A DNA stretch of 64,000 bases from Streptacidiphilus sp. PB12-B1b (GTDB lineage Bacteria; Actinomycetota; Actinomycetes; Streptomycetales; Streptomycetaceae): contig NZ_CP048405.1 of the NCBI RefSeq assembly GCF_014084125.1, forward strand, positions 7,192,001 to 7,256,000, read 5' to 3'. A program made the translations under genes and the position numbers. This document shows positions 1-7,454 of this stretch, in pieces. Numbering within the stretch: the stretch's first letter is position 1; each line of letters opens with the position of its first letter. The notes beneath the pieces were generated by a model. The model was given only the letters and a program-made list of their open reading frames with translations. It had not been told where the DNA came from and searched no databases.

Positions 1-1042
1 GCGTGATGGCCGCCGCCCGCTGCGCCGAGCCGAAGGAGTCCACCTCCTGGGCGACGATCCGGCGGACCGCCTCCACGTCCAGTGCCCCGGCGGCGCCGTC
101 GGTCTGCGCGGCGGCTTCGGCCAGGGTCTCCAGGTCGACCACGTGGACCCCGTCCAGGCCGTGGGCCTCGGTGTCCACGTCCCGCGGCATGGCCAGGTCG
201 AGCAGGGCCAGCGGGGTGCTGCCGGATCTGCGGGCCGCCGCGGCGGTGATGTCGGCGGCGCTGAGGACGGTTCCGGCCGCCCCGGTGCAGGAGACCACCA
301 GGTCCGCCCCGGCCAGTGCGGAGCCGAGGTCGGCGAAGGGCACCGCCCAGGCGCCGTGGTCGGCGAGCGCGGCCGCCAGCCGGACCGCCCGGTCCTCGGT
401 TCGGTTGACGATGACCAGTTCGGACACACCGGCGCGGGCCAGGGTGGTCGCGGCCAGCGAGCTCATCGAGCCGGCGCCGACGACCAGGGCGCGCTTGCCC
501 GCGATCGGACCGGTCGCCTCGGCGACCCGCTCCAGGCCGAAGGTGACCAGCGACTGCCCGGCCCGGTCGATGCCGGTCTCGGTGTGCGCCCGCTTGCCGA
601 CCCGCAGCGCCTGCTGGAACAGCTCGTTGAGGCCGCGCCCGGCGGTGCTCTGCTCCTGCGCCAGCGACAGCCCGTCGCGCAGCTGGCCGAGGATCTGCCC
701 CTCGCCGACCACCATCGAGTCCAGCCCGCACGCCACCGAGAACAGATGGTGCACGGCGCGGTCCTCGTAGTGGACGTACAGGTGCGCGGTCAGCTCCTCG
801 ATGGAGACGCCGGTGTGCTCGGCGAGCAGCACCGACAGCTCGTCCACCCCGGCGTGGAACTTGTCCACGTCGGTGTACAGCTCGATCCGGTTGCAGGTGG
901 AGACCAGCGCCGCCTCGCCCACGGGCGCGGCAGCGGCCGCGGCGTGCAGCAGCCGCCGCGGGGCGTCGCCGGTGAGGGCGGCCCGCTCGAGCAGCCCGAC
1001 CGGCGCGGTGCGGTGGCTGAGGCCGAGTACCAGAAGGCTCAT
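1..1042 (-). CDS. hemA: Glutamyl-tRNA reductase, partial (C-terminus beyond window)
   Basis: NADPH-dependent reduction of glutamyl-tRNA(Glu) to glutamate-1-semialdehyde, the first committed step of C5-pathway heme synthesis; cytoplasmic. The ATG start at 1042 begins MSLLVLGLSHRTAPV, and the family signature STCNRIELY (residues 48-56) carries the catalytic Cys50. An NADPH-binding stretch (VVGAGSMSSLAA) follows near residue 180. About 347 codons are visible; the end lies outside the left edge. It is downstream of rex on the same strand, as in other streptomycetes, and should share the Rex-controlled promoter. A GAGG sequence 7 bases before ATG serves as ribosome binding site. Oddity: the hemA frame is open upstream into the rex frame (see findings). 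Identification is very secure. Confidence 0.96.
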   Translation of the reverse strand, partial: MSLLVLGLSHRTAPVGLLERAALTGDAPRRLLHAAAAAAPVGEAALVSTCNRIELYTDVDKFHAGVDELSVLLAEHTGVSIEELTAHLYVHYEDRAVHHLFSVACGLDSMVVGEGQILGQLRDGLSLAQEQSTAGRGLNELFQQALRVGKRAHTETGIDRAGQSLVTFGLERVAEATGPIAGKRALVVGAGSMSSLAATTLARAGVSELVIVNRTEDRAVRLAAALADHGAWAVPFADLGSALAGADLVVSCTGAAGTVLSAADITAAAARRSGSTPLALLDLAMPRDVDTEAHGLDGVHVVDLETLAEAAAQTDGAAGALDVEAVRRIVAQEVDSFGSAQRAAAIT

Positions 1043-1064
1043 GCTTCTGCCTCGCTTCCCGTGT

Positions 1065-1936
1065 TCACGCCGGCACCACCGCCGGCAGGTCGCCGTCGTC
1101 GCCGCGCTCGCCCTCGGGGCCTTGCCCCGGGCGCGGGAGACGGCGCCGAGGCTGCGGCGCGCAGCGGCGGCCGCCACTGCCTTCGCTCCTGCCCCAGGGC
1201 GCGAGACTACTGCGGGCGGCTCCTCCGGGAGGTGCTCCTCACCGGACTTTCGCTGTTCGTGGAAGGCCAGGATCTGCAGCTCGATCGACAGGTCCACCTT
1301 GCGGACGTCGACGCCGTCGGGGACGGACAGCACCGTGGGGGCGAAGTTGAGGATGCTGGTCACCCCGGCCGCCACCAGCCGGTCGCAGACCTGCTGGGCC
1401 GCGCCGGGGGGCGTGGTGATCACCCCGATGGAGACGTGCTCCGCCCGGATGATCTCCTCCAACTCGTCCATGTGCCGCACCGGCAGGCCGGCGGCGGTGC
1501 GCCCGGCCAGCGCCGGGTCGGCGTCCAGCAGGGCCGCGACCCGGAATCCGCGGGAGGCGAAGCCGCCGTAGTTGGCCAGGGCGTGGCCCAGGTTCCCGAT
1601 GCCGACGATGACCACCGGCCAGTCCTGGGTGAGACCCAGCTCACGGGAGATCTGGTAGACCAGGTACTCCACGTCGTATCCGACGCCGCGGGTGCCGTAG
1701 GAGCCCAGGTAGGAGAAGTCCTTGCGGAGCTTGGCCGAGTTGACCCCGGCTGCGGCGGCGAGTTCCTCGGATGAGACCGTGGGTACCGAGCGCTCGGACA
1801 GGGCGGTCAGCGCGCGCAGGTAGAGCGGCAGGCGCGCGACCGTGGCGTCGGGGATGCCCCGGCCGCGGGAGCGGCGCGGCGTGCCGGCGCCCCCCGTCGG
1901 CGGCGGGGTGGATGAGGTGGAACGTCCAGTTGCCAC
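1065..1936 (-). CDS. rex: Redox-sensing transcriptional repressor Rex (apparent frameshift in tail)
   Basis: NADH-responsive repressor of respiratory and heme genes; a DNA-binding winged helix followed by a Rossmann domain. GTG start at 1936, preceded by AGGAGCACC. N-terminal DNA-binding part about residues 28-85 (SSEELAAAAGVNSAKLRKDF), NAD-binding GIGNLG at residues 112-117, and the conserved core ends at LQILAFHEQRK. After that, the frame used by the core runs on without a stop into hemA, using rare codons (AGA, CGA) and a Cys/Arg/Trp-rich translation. The neighbouring frame gives an acidic tail ending GDDGDLPAVVPA with TGA at 1067-1065, typical of streptomycete Rex. Restoring one base in the G run at 1125-1128 joins the two and gives about 290 residues. 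The end reported here assumes that correction. Confidence 0.88.
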
Positions 1937-1982
1937 GGTGCTCCTGTGTCTGAAGCTGGGCTGCGAACGCCAGGTTATGCGT

Positions 1983-2000
1983 TTGTGAACGTGTGCACAA
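1983..2000. promoter_or_regulatory. Rex operator (ROP) upstream of rex-hemA
   Basis: TTGTGAACGTGTGCACAA is an 18-base near-palindrome matching the known Rex operator TTGTGAA-N4-TTCACAA at 13 of 14 defined positions. It lies 47 bases upstream of the rex start, where it can block the rex-hemA promoter. Rex autoregulation through such a site is established in S. coelicolor; its action here is inferred from the match and position. Confidence 0.88.
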
Positions 2001-2169
2001 AGATGGTGTCCGTTTTGTCCGCCAGGAGTGATGCGCATCACGCGTGCTGCGCACGGGGTTCGCGGTGAGCCGGTGGGCACGTGTCACTCCTTCGACGGTC
2101 GGCCCCCCGACACAAAACCTCTCGATGGTAAGCGCAACCACCATGCATCTCATAAGACCGCGCGTCCGG

Positions 2170-2451
2170 CTACCCGCCCAGCGCGGTGCGCAGCCTGCGC
2201 TCGTCCACCCGCCAGAAGTCGTGCTGCCTGCCGTCGACGAGGGTGACCGGGATCTGCTCCCAGTACTTCCGGTACAGCTCCTCGTCCTGGTTGATGTCGT
2301 GCTCCTCCCAGGCGAAGCCCAGCTCGCCGGCCAGCCGGGCGACCACCGCCCGGGCGTCGTCGCACAGATGGCAGTCCGGCTTGCCGATCAGCGTGACCAG
2401 GTGATCGGACGGTTCCTTGCGGGGGGCGCCGCGGCGCAGCAGAGGGCTCAC
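2170..2451 (-). CDS. Glutaredoxin-like (DUF836-type) thiol protein
   Basis: Small thioredoxin-fold protein of 93 residues. The motif KPDCHLCDDA (CxxC as Cys-His-Leu-Cys) lies near the N-terminus, followed by the cis-Pro region QIPVTLVDG, matching the glutaredoxin-2-like/DUF836 family found beside rex in streptomycetes. Such proteins are presumed thiol-disulfide exchangers; no substrate is known. I chose the GTG at 2451, preceded by GGTGGG; longer upstream reading is not supported. It is divergent from the HAD phosphatase gene (96-base gap) and lies upstream of rex on the same strand with 233 bases between, so it is probably a separate transcript. Confidence 0.82.
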   Translation of the reverse strand: MSPLLRRGAPRKEPSDHLVTLIGKPDCHLCDDARAVVARLAGELGFAWEEHDINQDEELYRKYWEQIPVTLVDGRQHDFWRVDERRLRTALGG

Positions 2452-2547
2452 CCCACCATTCTGCGCCCCGCCCGTACCCCCTCCGTTGCGCCCACCGTCA
2501 GCAGGCGTTCCCTCCCGCTGGTACGGATACGGGAGCCCGCTCTGGCT

Positions 2548-3450
2548 ATGCTCGACACCATGGCCACGCTGCGAAGGCTCCCCCAGGAGAAGCGCTCCCC
2601 CGCCGTGCTCGCCGGCGCGGCCTCCGGAGCGGCCGCCGCCGAGGCCGCGCCCGACACCGCGGCGCCGGAGCCGGGCGACCCCAGGGCCGCCGCCTTCTTC
2701 GACTGCGACAACACCATCGTCCAGGGCGCGGCCATCTTCTACCTGGGCCGGGGCCTGTACAAGCGCAAGTTCTTCAGCCACCGCGAACTGCTGCGCTTCG
2801 CCTGGCAGCAGACGTACTTCCGGCTGCACGGCGCGGAGAACGCCGGGCACATGGCGGACGCCAAGGAGAGCGCGCTGTCGATCGTCTCCGGGCACCGGGT
2901 CGCCGATCTGGAGCGGATCTGCGAGGAGGTCTTCGAGGAGTACATGGCCGAGAAGATCTGGCCGGGCACCCGGGCGCTGGTGCGGATGCACCTGGAGGCC
3001 GGGCAGCGGGTCTGGCTGGTCACCGCCGCCCCGCAGGAGGCGGCCCGGGTGATCGCCGCGCGGCTGGGCATGACCGGCGCGCTGGGCACGGTCGCCGAGG
3101 CCGTCGGCGGCGTCTACACCGGGCGCCTGGTCGGCGAGCCGCTGCACGGCCCGGCCAAGGCCGAGGCGGTCAAGGCGCTGGCCCAGCGCGAGGGCCTGGA
3201 CCTGGCCCGCTGCGCGGCGTACAGCGACTCCTCCAACGACATCCCGATGCTGTCGCTGGTCGGCTACCCCTATGTGATCAACCCTGACGCCGAGTTGCGC
3301 CGCCACGCCCGGGAACAGGGGTGGCGGGTACGGGACTTCAGGACCGGCCGGAAGGCCGCCCGGGTGGGCATCCCGGCCGCCGCCGGGCTGGGCGCGGCTG
3401 CGGGCGGCACCGCCGCCGCCATGGCGCTGTACCGGCACCGCCGACGCTGA
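2548..3450 (+). CDS. HAD-IB family phosphatase, C-terminally membrane anchored
   Basis: Phosphoserine-phosphatase-like hydrolase of the HAD-IB subfamily, 300 residues. Motif I is FFDCDNTIVQ with the nucleophile Asp in DxDxT form; motif II is LVTAAP; motif IV is YSDSSNDIPML. A short C-terminal hydrophobic segment (GIPAAAGLGAAAGG followed by ALYRHRRR) looks like a tail anchor with positive residues inside. The N-terminal 45 residues are Ala-rich and unconserved. Start choice is uncertain: ATG 2548 or ATG 2560, neither with a close ribosome binding site (GGGAG is 12 bases before the first). Substrate unknown. This gene sits before bldN in streptomycetes, but the 405-base gap argues for separate transcription. 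Confidence 0.85.
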   Translation: MLDTMATLRRLPQEKRSPAVLAGAASGAAAAEAAPDTAAPEPGDPRAAAFFDCDNTIVQGAAIFYLGRGLYKRKFFSHRELLRFAWQQTYFRLHGAENAGHMADAKESALSIVSGHRVADLERICEEVFEEYMAEKIWPGTRALVRMHLEAGQRVWLVTAAPQEAARVIAARLGMTGALGTVAEAVGGVYTGRLVGEPLHGPAKAEAVKALAQREGLDLARCAAYSDSSNDIPMLSLVGYPYVINPDAELRRHAREQGWRVRDFRTGRKAARVGIPAAAGLGAAAGGTAAAMALYRHRRR

Positions 3451-3556
3451 CCGCCCGGGCGGTGACGCGTCGGGGTGTCCCGGCTGCAGCGGGTTGACGT
3501 CCCGGGTGACGGAGCGGCCAACTGGCTGATCGTTTCTGATCGTTCGACCCGCTCCG

Positions 3557-3602
3557 GATTCCCTGCGATTTCCCGGGCCGTCGAGCCGCACCGCAGGGAA
3601 TC
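3557..3602. repeat. 11-base inverted repeat between HAD phosphatase gene and bldN
   Basis: GATTCCCTGCG at 3557-3567 is repeated in inverse as CGCAGGGAATC at 3592-3602, with a 24-base loop. It could be a terminator for the phosphatase gene ending at 3450 or an operator for bldN; there is no T-tract. Confidence 0.6.
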
Positions 3603-3679
3603 GGCCCTCGCACGATCACTCCTGGACACCGCCCGATCACGAATCCGCAGCGGCGGTCGGATGCCGCTGGCCATAGTCG

Positions 3680-3714
3680 GTCACATCCTGCCACCAACGA
3701 GTAACAGATGTGAC
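3680..3714. repeat. 8-base inverted repeat upstream of bldN
   Basis: GTCACATC (3680-3687) and GATGTGAC (3707-3714) form perfect arms 19 bases apart, about 140 bases before the bldN start. Spacing suits a dimeric regulator contacting two half sites; the protein is unknown. Confidence 0.5.
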
Positions 3715-3855
3715 GGAAGCGGTGAAATAAGCAACAGGGTGTAGCCGTTGCTGCACAAAGCGTTATCCTCGTCTGACGCACGCCGGTGCCCATGTGTCCC
3801 ACGCTGGGCGAGCGGGCCCGCACTGCACGTAAACAGTTCTGCCTCTGGGAGTCCC

Positions 3856-4674
3856 GTGTACCCACACGTCCGGAACGACGCGCCTGCACCCTCCCTCGCC
3901 CCCGGCTCGGCCGCAGGCGGGCTGGACCTGCTGCGCGCCATGGTGCGCGACCAGCTGTTCCCGCTCGGCCCGCTGCCGATGACCGCACTCGCCGTGGCCG
4001 GCGGCGTGGACGCGCCATTCGGCCCGCAGCCCCCGCGCACGCCCGTCGTCCAGCGCAGCCGCGCCTCCGCCGCCTCCCCGCGCCCGAGAAACCCGTCCTG
4101 GGACAAGGACGACGTCCAGGAGTCGGCCGACAATCCGATCATGCGCCTGGTCGAGCGGGCCCAGGAGGGCGACAGCGAGTCCTTCGGCCGCCTCTACGAC
4201 CACTACGCGGACACGGTCTACCGGTACATCTACTACCGCGTCGGCAGCAAGGCCACCGCCGAGGACCTCACCAGCGAGACGTTTCTGCGGGCGCTGCGCC
4301 GCATCGGCACCTTCACCTGGCAGGGCCGCGACTTCGGCGCCTGGCTGGTCACCATCGCCCGCAACCTGGTCGCCGACCACTTCAAGTCCAGCCGCTTCCG
4401 GCTGGAGGTGACCACCGGCGAGATGCTCGACTCCAACGAGTGCGAGCGCAGCCCGGAGGACTCCGTGCTGGAGTCGCTCTCCAACGCGGCGCTGCTGGAC
4501 GCCGTCCACCGGCTCAACCCGCAGCAGCAGGAGTGCGTCACGCTGCGCTTCCTGCAGGGCCTGTCGGTCGCGGAGACGGCCAGGATCATGGGCAAGAACG
4601 AGGGCGCCATCAAGACCCTCCAGTACCGGGCCGTGCGCACCCTGGCCCGACTGCTGCCGAGCGACGCCAGGTAG
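3856..4674 (+). CDS. bldN: Developmental ECF sigma factor BldN, with pro-sequence
   Basis: ECF sigma factor required for aerial mycelium formation; directs RNA polymerase to bldM, chaplin and rodlin genes in studied streptomycetes. 272 residues from a GTG start at 3856 (MYPHV...), with GGGAG 4 bases upstream. Residues 1-95 are a poorly conserved extension corresponding to the pro-sequence removed from BldN in S. coelicolor. Sigma region 2 spans about residues 97-170 (RYIYYRVGSKATAEDLTSET, DFGAWLVTIARNLVADHF) and region 4 about 210-265 (LNPQQQECVTLRFLQGLSV, GKNEGAIKTLQYRAVRTL). The sigma core is almost identical to the S. coelicolor protein as I recall it. Followed by rsbN on the same strand after 257 bases. 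Confidence 0.95.
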   Translation: MYPHVRNDAPAPSLAPGSAAGGLDLLRAMVRDQLFPLGPLPMTALAVAGGVDAPFGPQPPRTPVVQRSRASAASPRPRNPSWDKDDVQESADNPIMRLVERAQEGDSESFGRLYDHYADTVYRYIYYRVGSKATAEDLTSETFLRALRRIGTFTWQGRDFGAWLVTIARNLVADHFKSSRFRLEVTTGEMLDSNECERSPEDSVLESLSNAALLDAVHRLNPQQQECVTLRFLQGLSVAETARIMGKNEGAIKTLQYRAVRTLARLLPSDAR

Positions 4675-4787
4675 TCGCCGCCGCCCATGAGCCCGTCCCC
4701 GCACCCGTCTCCGAACCCTTGCGCGAGCCCGCCCCGGACAGCCCCGGCGGACCGGCCCGCGACCCGTCACCCGCACGCCCGGGCCCG

Positions 4788-4816
4788 CGTAACCGAGCGT
4801 CCCCACCGCTCGTTGC
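4788..4816 (+). promoter_or_regulatory. Candidate BldN-dependent promoter of rsbN
   Basis: CGTAAC at 4788-4793 and CGTTGC at 4811-4816, 17 bases apart, resemble the BldN promoter pattern CGTAAC-N16-CGTTGA that I recall from S. venezuelae. The -10-like element ends 115 bases before the rsbN ATG. The negative-feedback logic (BldN activating its own anti-sigma) is known there; here it rests on the sequence match only, and the spacing is one base longer than the recalled optimum. Confidence 0.55.
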
Positions 4817-4931
4817 ACAGTGTGCTTGGCCCCGCCGGGGCCCCGCCTCACCCTTTCGGGTGGTTCGAGGCACGACTGCGCAACCGTCCGGTCGGCCGAG
4901 TTGTCGACAACGACGAGAGGAGGTGCTGCCC

Positions 4932-6134
4932 ATGACAGCCAACGTGCTAGAGCACCGCAGGGCGAGAGCCTTCGCAGACGCTGTGGAGGACCGTCCCAGC
5001 ACAGCCGCCGCCCAGCAGTTCCCGGAACTGCTGACGATGGTGGACGCCCTGGACATCCTGGGCTCGCAGTCCGCACCGAGCCTGGACCCCGAGGTCCACA
5101 TGGTGCAGCGGGCCCAGCTGATGGCCGAGTTCGAACGCGCCTTCGCCGGGGGCGGCGGCGTACCGGCCCAGCGCGATCGCGGCAGCCACCGCGCGGCGCC
5201 GGCCGGGCGGTTCCGCCCCAGCGGCCGCTGGGGCCGCAAGCTCGCGGTCAGCGGCCTGGCGGCGGGGGTGGTGGTGAGCGCCTTCGGCGGCGTCGCCGCG
5301 GCCAGCTCCTCGGCCATCCCGGGCGACACCCTGTACGGGGTCAAGCGCGGGCTGGAGAACTGGCGGCTGGACTTCGCCGGCTCCGACGCCCAGCGCGGCA
5401 GGCTGCTGCTCGGCGAGGCCTCCCAGCGCATGGCCGAGGCACGGCAGTTGATCGACCGCCAGCCCGGTGAGCACACCCTCAGCCCGCATGTCGCCGCCGA
5501 GGTCACCAAGGCGCTCAGCGACATGAACGCCGAGGGCACCCAGGGCCGGAACCTGCTCCAGGCGATCTACCAGCAGAGCCACTCGCTGGCTCCGATGCAG
5601 AGCCTGGCCGCCTTCGCCAGCAGCCAGCAGCAGCAGTTGGACGCCATCTCCCCGCACCTGCCCAGCCAGGCCGACCCGATGGCCGGGCGGCTGCAGCAAC
5701 TGCTGTCGGGGATAAGTGCCGAGCTGGCGCCGCTGCACCTGGCGCCCGGCGGGTCCGGCGGCACCGGCGGCGGCTACCGGCCCGGTACCGCCGCCACGCC
5801 CTCCGCCGGGACGGTCTCCGGCACCGGCAGCAGCACCATGGGCGTCCGGCCGAGCAGTGCGCCGCAGGGCGCGACCACCTCCGGCACCGGCTCGATGACC
5901 GGCGGCGCTCCCGGCGCCACGCCCAGCTCCGGCGGCGGCGCCCTGGTCCCCGGGCTGACCGGCGGCCTGCTCGGCGGCGACGGCGGCGGCTCGCCGTCGA
6001 CCACGCCCCCGGCCGGGGCCAAGCAGCCGAGCGCCGCGGCCTCCACCCCGGCGGGCGACGGCCTCACCGTGCCGCCGCTGGTCCCCGGGCTGCTGCCGAC
6101 CATCGGCATCGGCCTGTCCGGCGGCGACGGCTGA
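4932..6134 (+). CDS. rsbN: RsbN-type anti-sigma factor of BldN (DUF5667 protein)
   Basis: Membrane-anchored anti-sigma factor expected to hold BldN inactive. 400 residues from ATG 4932, with a strong AGGAGG-type site upstream. Residues 1-95 form the cytoplasmic part (LEHRRARAFADAVEDR, QQFPELLTMVDAL), which should bind BldN. One hydrophobic helix spans about 103-123, followed by AIPGDTLYGVKRGLE, the DUF5667 extracytoplasmic domain (about 126-230). The last 150 residues are Gly/Ser/Thr/Pro-rich and probably sit in the cell wall. Position directly after bldN matches the described bldN-rsbN pair. There is no zinc-binding HxxxCxxC motif, in line with RsbN being unrelated to classical ZAS anti-sigmas. 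Confidence 0.9.
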   Translation: MTANVLEHRRARAFADAVEDRPSTAAAQQFPELLTMVDALDILGSQSAPSLDPEVHMVQRAQLMAEFERAFAGGGGVPAQRDRGSHRAAPAGRFRPSGRWGRKLAVSGLAAGVVVSAFGGVAAASSSAIPGDTLYGVKRGLENWRLDFAGSDAQRGRLLLGEASQRMAEARQLIDRQPGEHTLSPHVAAEVTKALSDMNAEGTQGRNLLQAIYQQSHSLAPMQSLAAFASSQQQQLDAISPHLPSQADPMAGRLQQLLSGISAELAPLHLAPGGSGGTGGGYRPGTAATPSAGTVSGTGSSTMGVRPSSAPQGATTSGTGSMTGGAPGATPSSGGGALVPGLTGGLLGGDGGGSPSTTPPAGAKQPSAAASTPAGDGLTVPPLVPGLLPTIGIGLSGGDG

Positions 6135-6146
6135 CAGCGCAGCGAG

Positions 6147-6185
6147 ACGGGCCCGACAGCGCAGCGCGCCGCCGGGCCCGCCCGT
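6147..6185. terminator. Possible hairpin between convergent rsbN and acyltransferase genes
   Basis: ACGGGCCCG (6147-6155) can pair with CGGGCCCG plus CCGT at 6173-6185, with a GC-rich loop. It lies just after the rsbN stop and before the end of the convergent gene, where a two-way terminator is expected. No T-tract, as is common in this group. Confidence 0.45.
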
Positions 6186-6227
6186 GCGTCCGGACTCGTC
6201 CGGAATCGTCCAGGAAGGGCAGCAGGC

Positions 6228-7454
6228 TCAGAAGAAGACCGAGCGCCGCTGCACCAGCAGCCGGTACAGGGTGTGCTGGATGGTCTCCCGCACCTGGTCG
6301 GTCAGGTTGAACACCAGCATCGGGTCGTCCGCCGCCTCGGCCGGGTAGTCGTCCGTGGGGATCGGCTCGCCGAACTGGATGGTCCACTTGGTCGGCAGCG
6401 GGACCGCGCCCAGCGGCCCGAGCCAGGGGAACGTCGGGGTGAGCGGCACGTACGGCAGGCCGAGCAGCCGGGCCACCGTCCGGGCGTTGCCGATCATCGG
6501 GTAGGTCTCCTCCGCGCCCATGATCGAGCACGGGACGATCGGCACCCCCGCCTTCAGCGCCGAGGAGACGAAGCCGCCCCGGCCGAAGCGCTGCAGCTTG
6601 TAGCGCTCGGAGAAGGGCTTGCCGATGCCCTTGAAGCCCTCCGGCCAGACGCCGACGATCTCGCCCGCCTCCAGCAGCCGCTGCGCGTCCTCGTTGCAGG
6701 CCAGGGTGTGCCCGGCCTTGCGGGCCAGCTCGTTGACGCCCGGCAGCACGAACACCAGGTCGGCGGCGAGCATCCGCAGGTGCCGCTGGGTGGGCGTGTG
6801 GTCGTGGATGGCGACCTGGGTCATCAGCGCGTCCCAGGGCAGCACCCCGGAGTGGTTGGCGACGACCAGCGCGCCGCCCTCAGTGGGCAGGTTCTCCGCG
6901 CCCCGGACGTCCAGCCGGAAGTACTTCTCCGCGATCGGGCGGACGGCGGTCAGCAGCACCTTCTCGGTCAGCTCCGGGTCGAAGCCGAACTCGTCCACCT
7001 GGTACTCGCCGGTGAGCCGCCGCCGCAGGAAGTCCAGGCCGCCTGCGGCCCTGCGCTCCCAGCCCTTCCCCAGCGCCCGCTCGGCCAGACCGCCCAGCGG
7101 GCCGGACAGGGCGCTGCCGACCGCGCCCGCCAGGCTCTCGGCCATGCCCTGCCCCCGGCGCTCGGCCTGCGGCGCGGGCGCCGCGACCGGTGCCAGCGCG
7201 ACCGGCGAACCGCCCGGCCGGGCCGCCCGGGGCCCGGCCTGCGGGCCCGGCTCGGCCGCGGCCGCCGCCGCGCCCGGGGAGCGCCCCGCGGCCTGGCCCG
7301 CGGACCGGGCCGGGGCGGGCACCGGGACCGGCGCCGGGGCATGGGCCGGGGAGGGCGCCGCGGGCGTGCCGACGGGCTTGGCCCGGCCGCTCCTGCGCCC
7401 GCCGATCGGGATGACCTTGGCCTCGTTCCCGGCCCGCTCGTTCGCCGAACTCAT
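6228..7454 (-). CDS. Lysophospholipid (PlsC-like) acyltransferase
   Basis: Predicted glycerolipid acyltransferase of 408 residues. The PlsC fold occupies about residues 165-400: an acyltransferase motif I with NHSGVLPWD (His201, Asp208; spacing wider than the classical HxxxxD), and VWPEGFKGIGKP as the glycerophosphate-binding motif. The first 110 residues are a Pro/Ala-rich, low-complexity leader of unknown role. The ATG at 7454 overlaps by one base the TGA of the upstream epimerase gene, so the two are translationally coupled. The pair is conserved in streptomycetes. Acyl donor and acceptor cannot be told from sequence. Confidence 0.85.
   Translation of the reverse strand: MSSANERAGNEAKVIPIGGRRSGRAKPVGTPAAPSPAHAPAPVPVPAPARSAGQAAGRSPGAAAAAAEPGPQAGPRAARPGGSPVALAPVAAPAPQAERRGQGMAESLAGAVGSALSGPLGGLAERALGKGWERRAAGGLDFLRRRLTGEYQVDEFGFDPELTEKVLLTAVRPIAEKYFRLDVRGAENLPTEGGALVVANHSGVLPWDALMTQVAIHDHTPTQRHLRMLAADLVFVLPGVNELARKAGHTLACNEDAQRLLEAGEIVGVWPEGFKGIGKPFSERYKLQRFGRGGFVSSALKAGVPIVPCSIMGAEETYPMIGNARTVARLLGLPYVPLTPTFPWLGPLGAVPLPTKWTIQFGEPIPTDDYPAEAADDPMLVFNLTDQVRETIQHTLYRLLVQRRSVFF

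Larger units (their letters stand above)
3451..3855. other. 405-base intergenic region upstream of bldN
   Basis: No gene is supported here. It holds two inverted repeats (3557-3602 and 3680-3714, listed separately) and a short tandem CTGATCGTT repeat near 3526-3543. bldN transcription is under developmental control in streptomycetes, so a long regulated leader is expected, but I cannot assign a promoter with confidence. Confidence 0.6.

Noticed and set aside
4845-4880. GGTTCGAGGC resembling a tRNA T-loop
   Set aside because: No matching acceptor, D or anticodon stems around it; it is within the rsbN leader.
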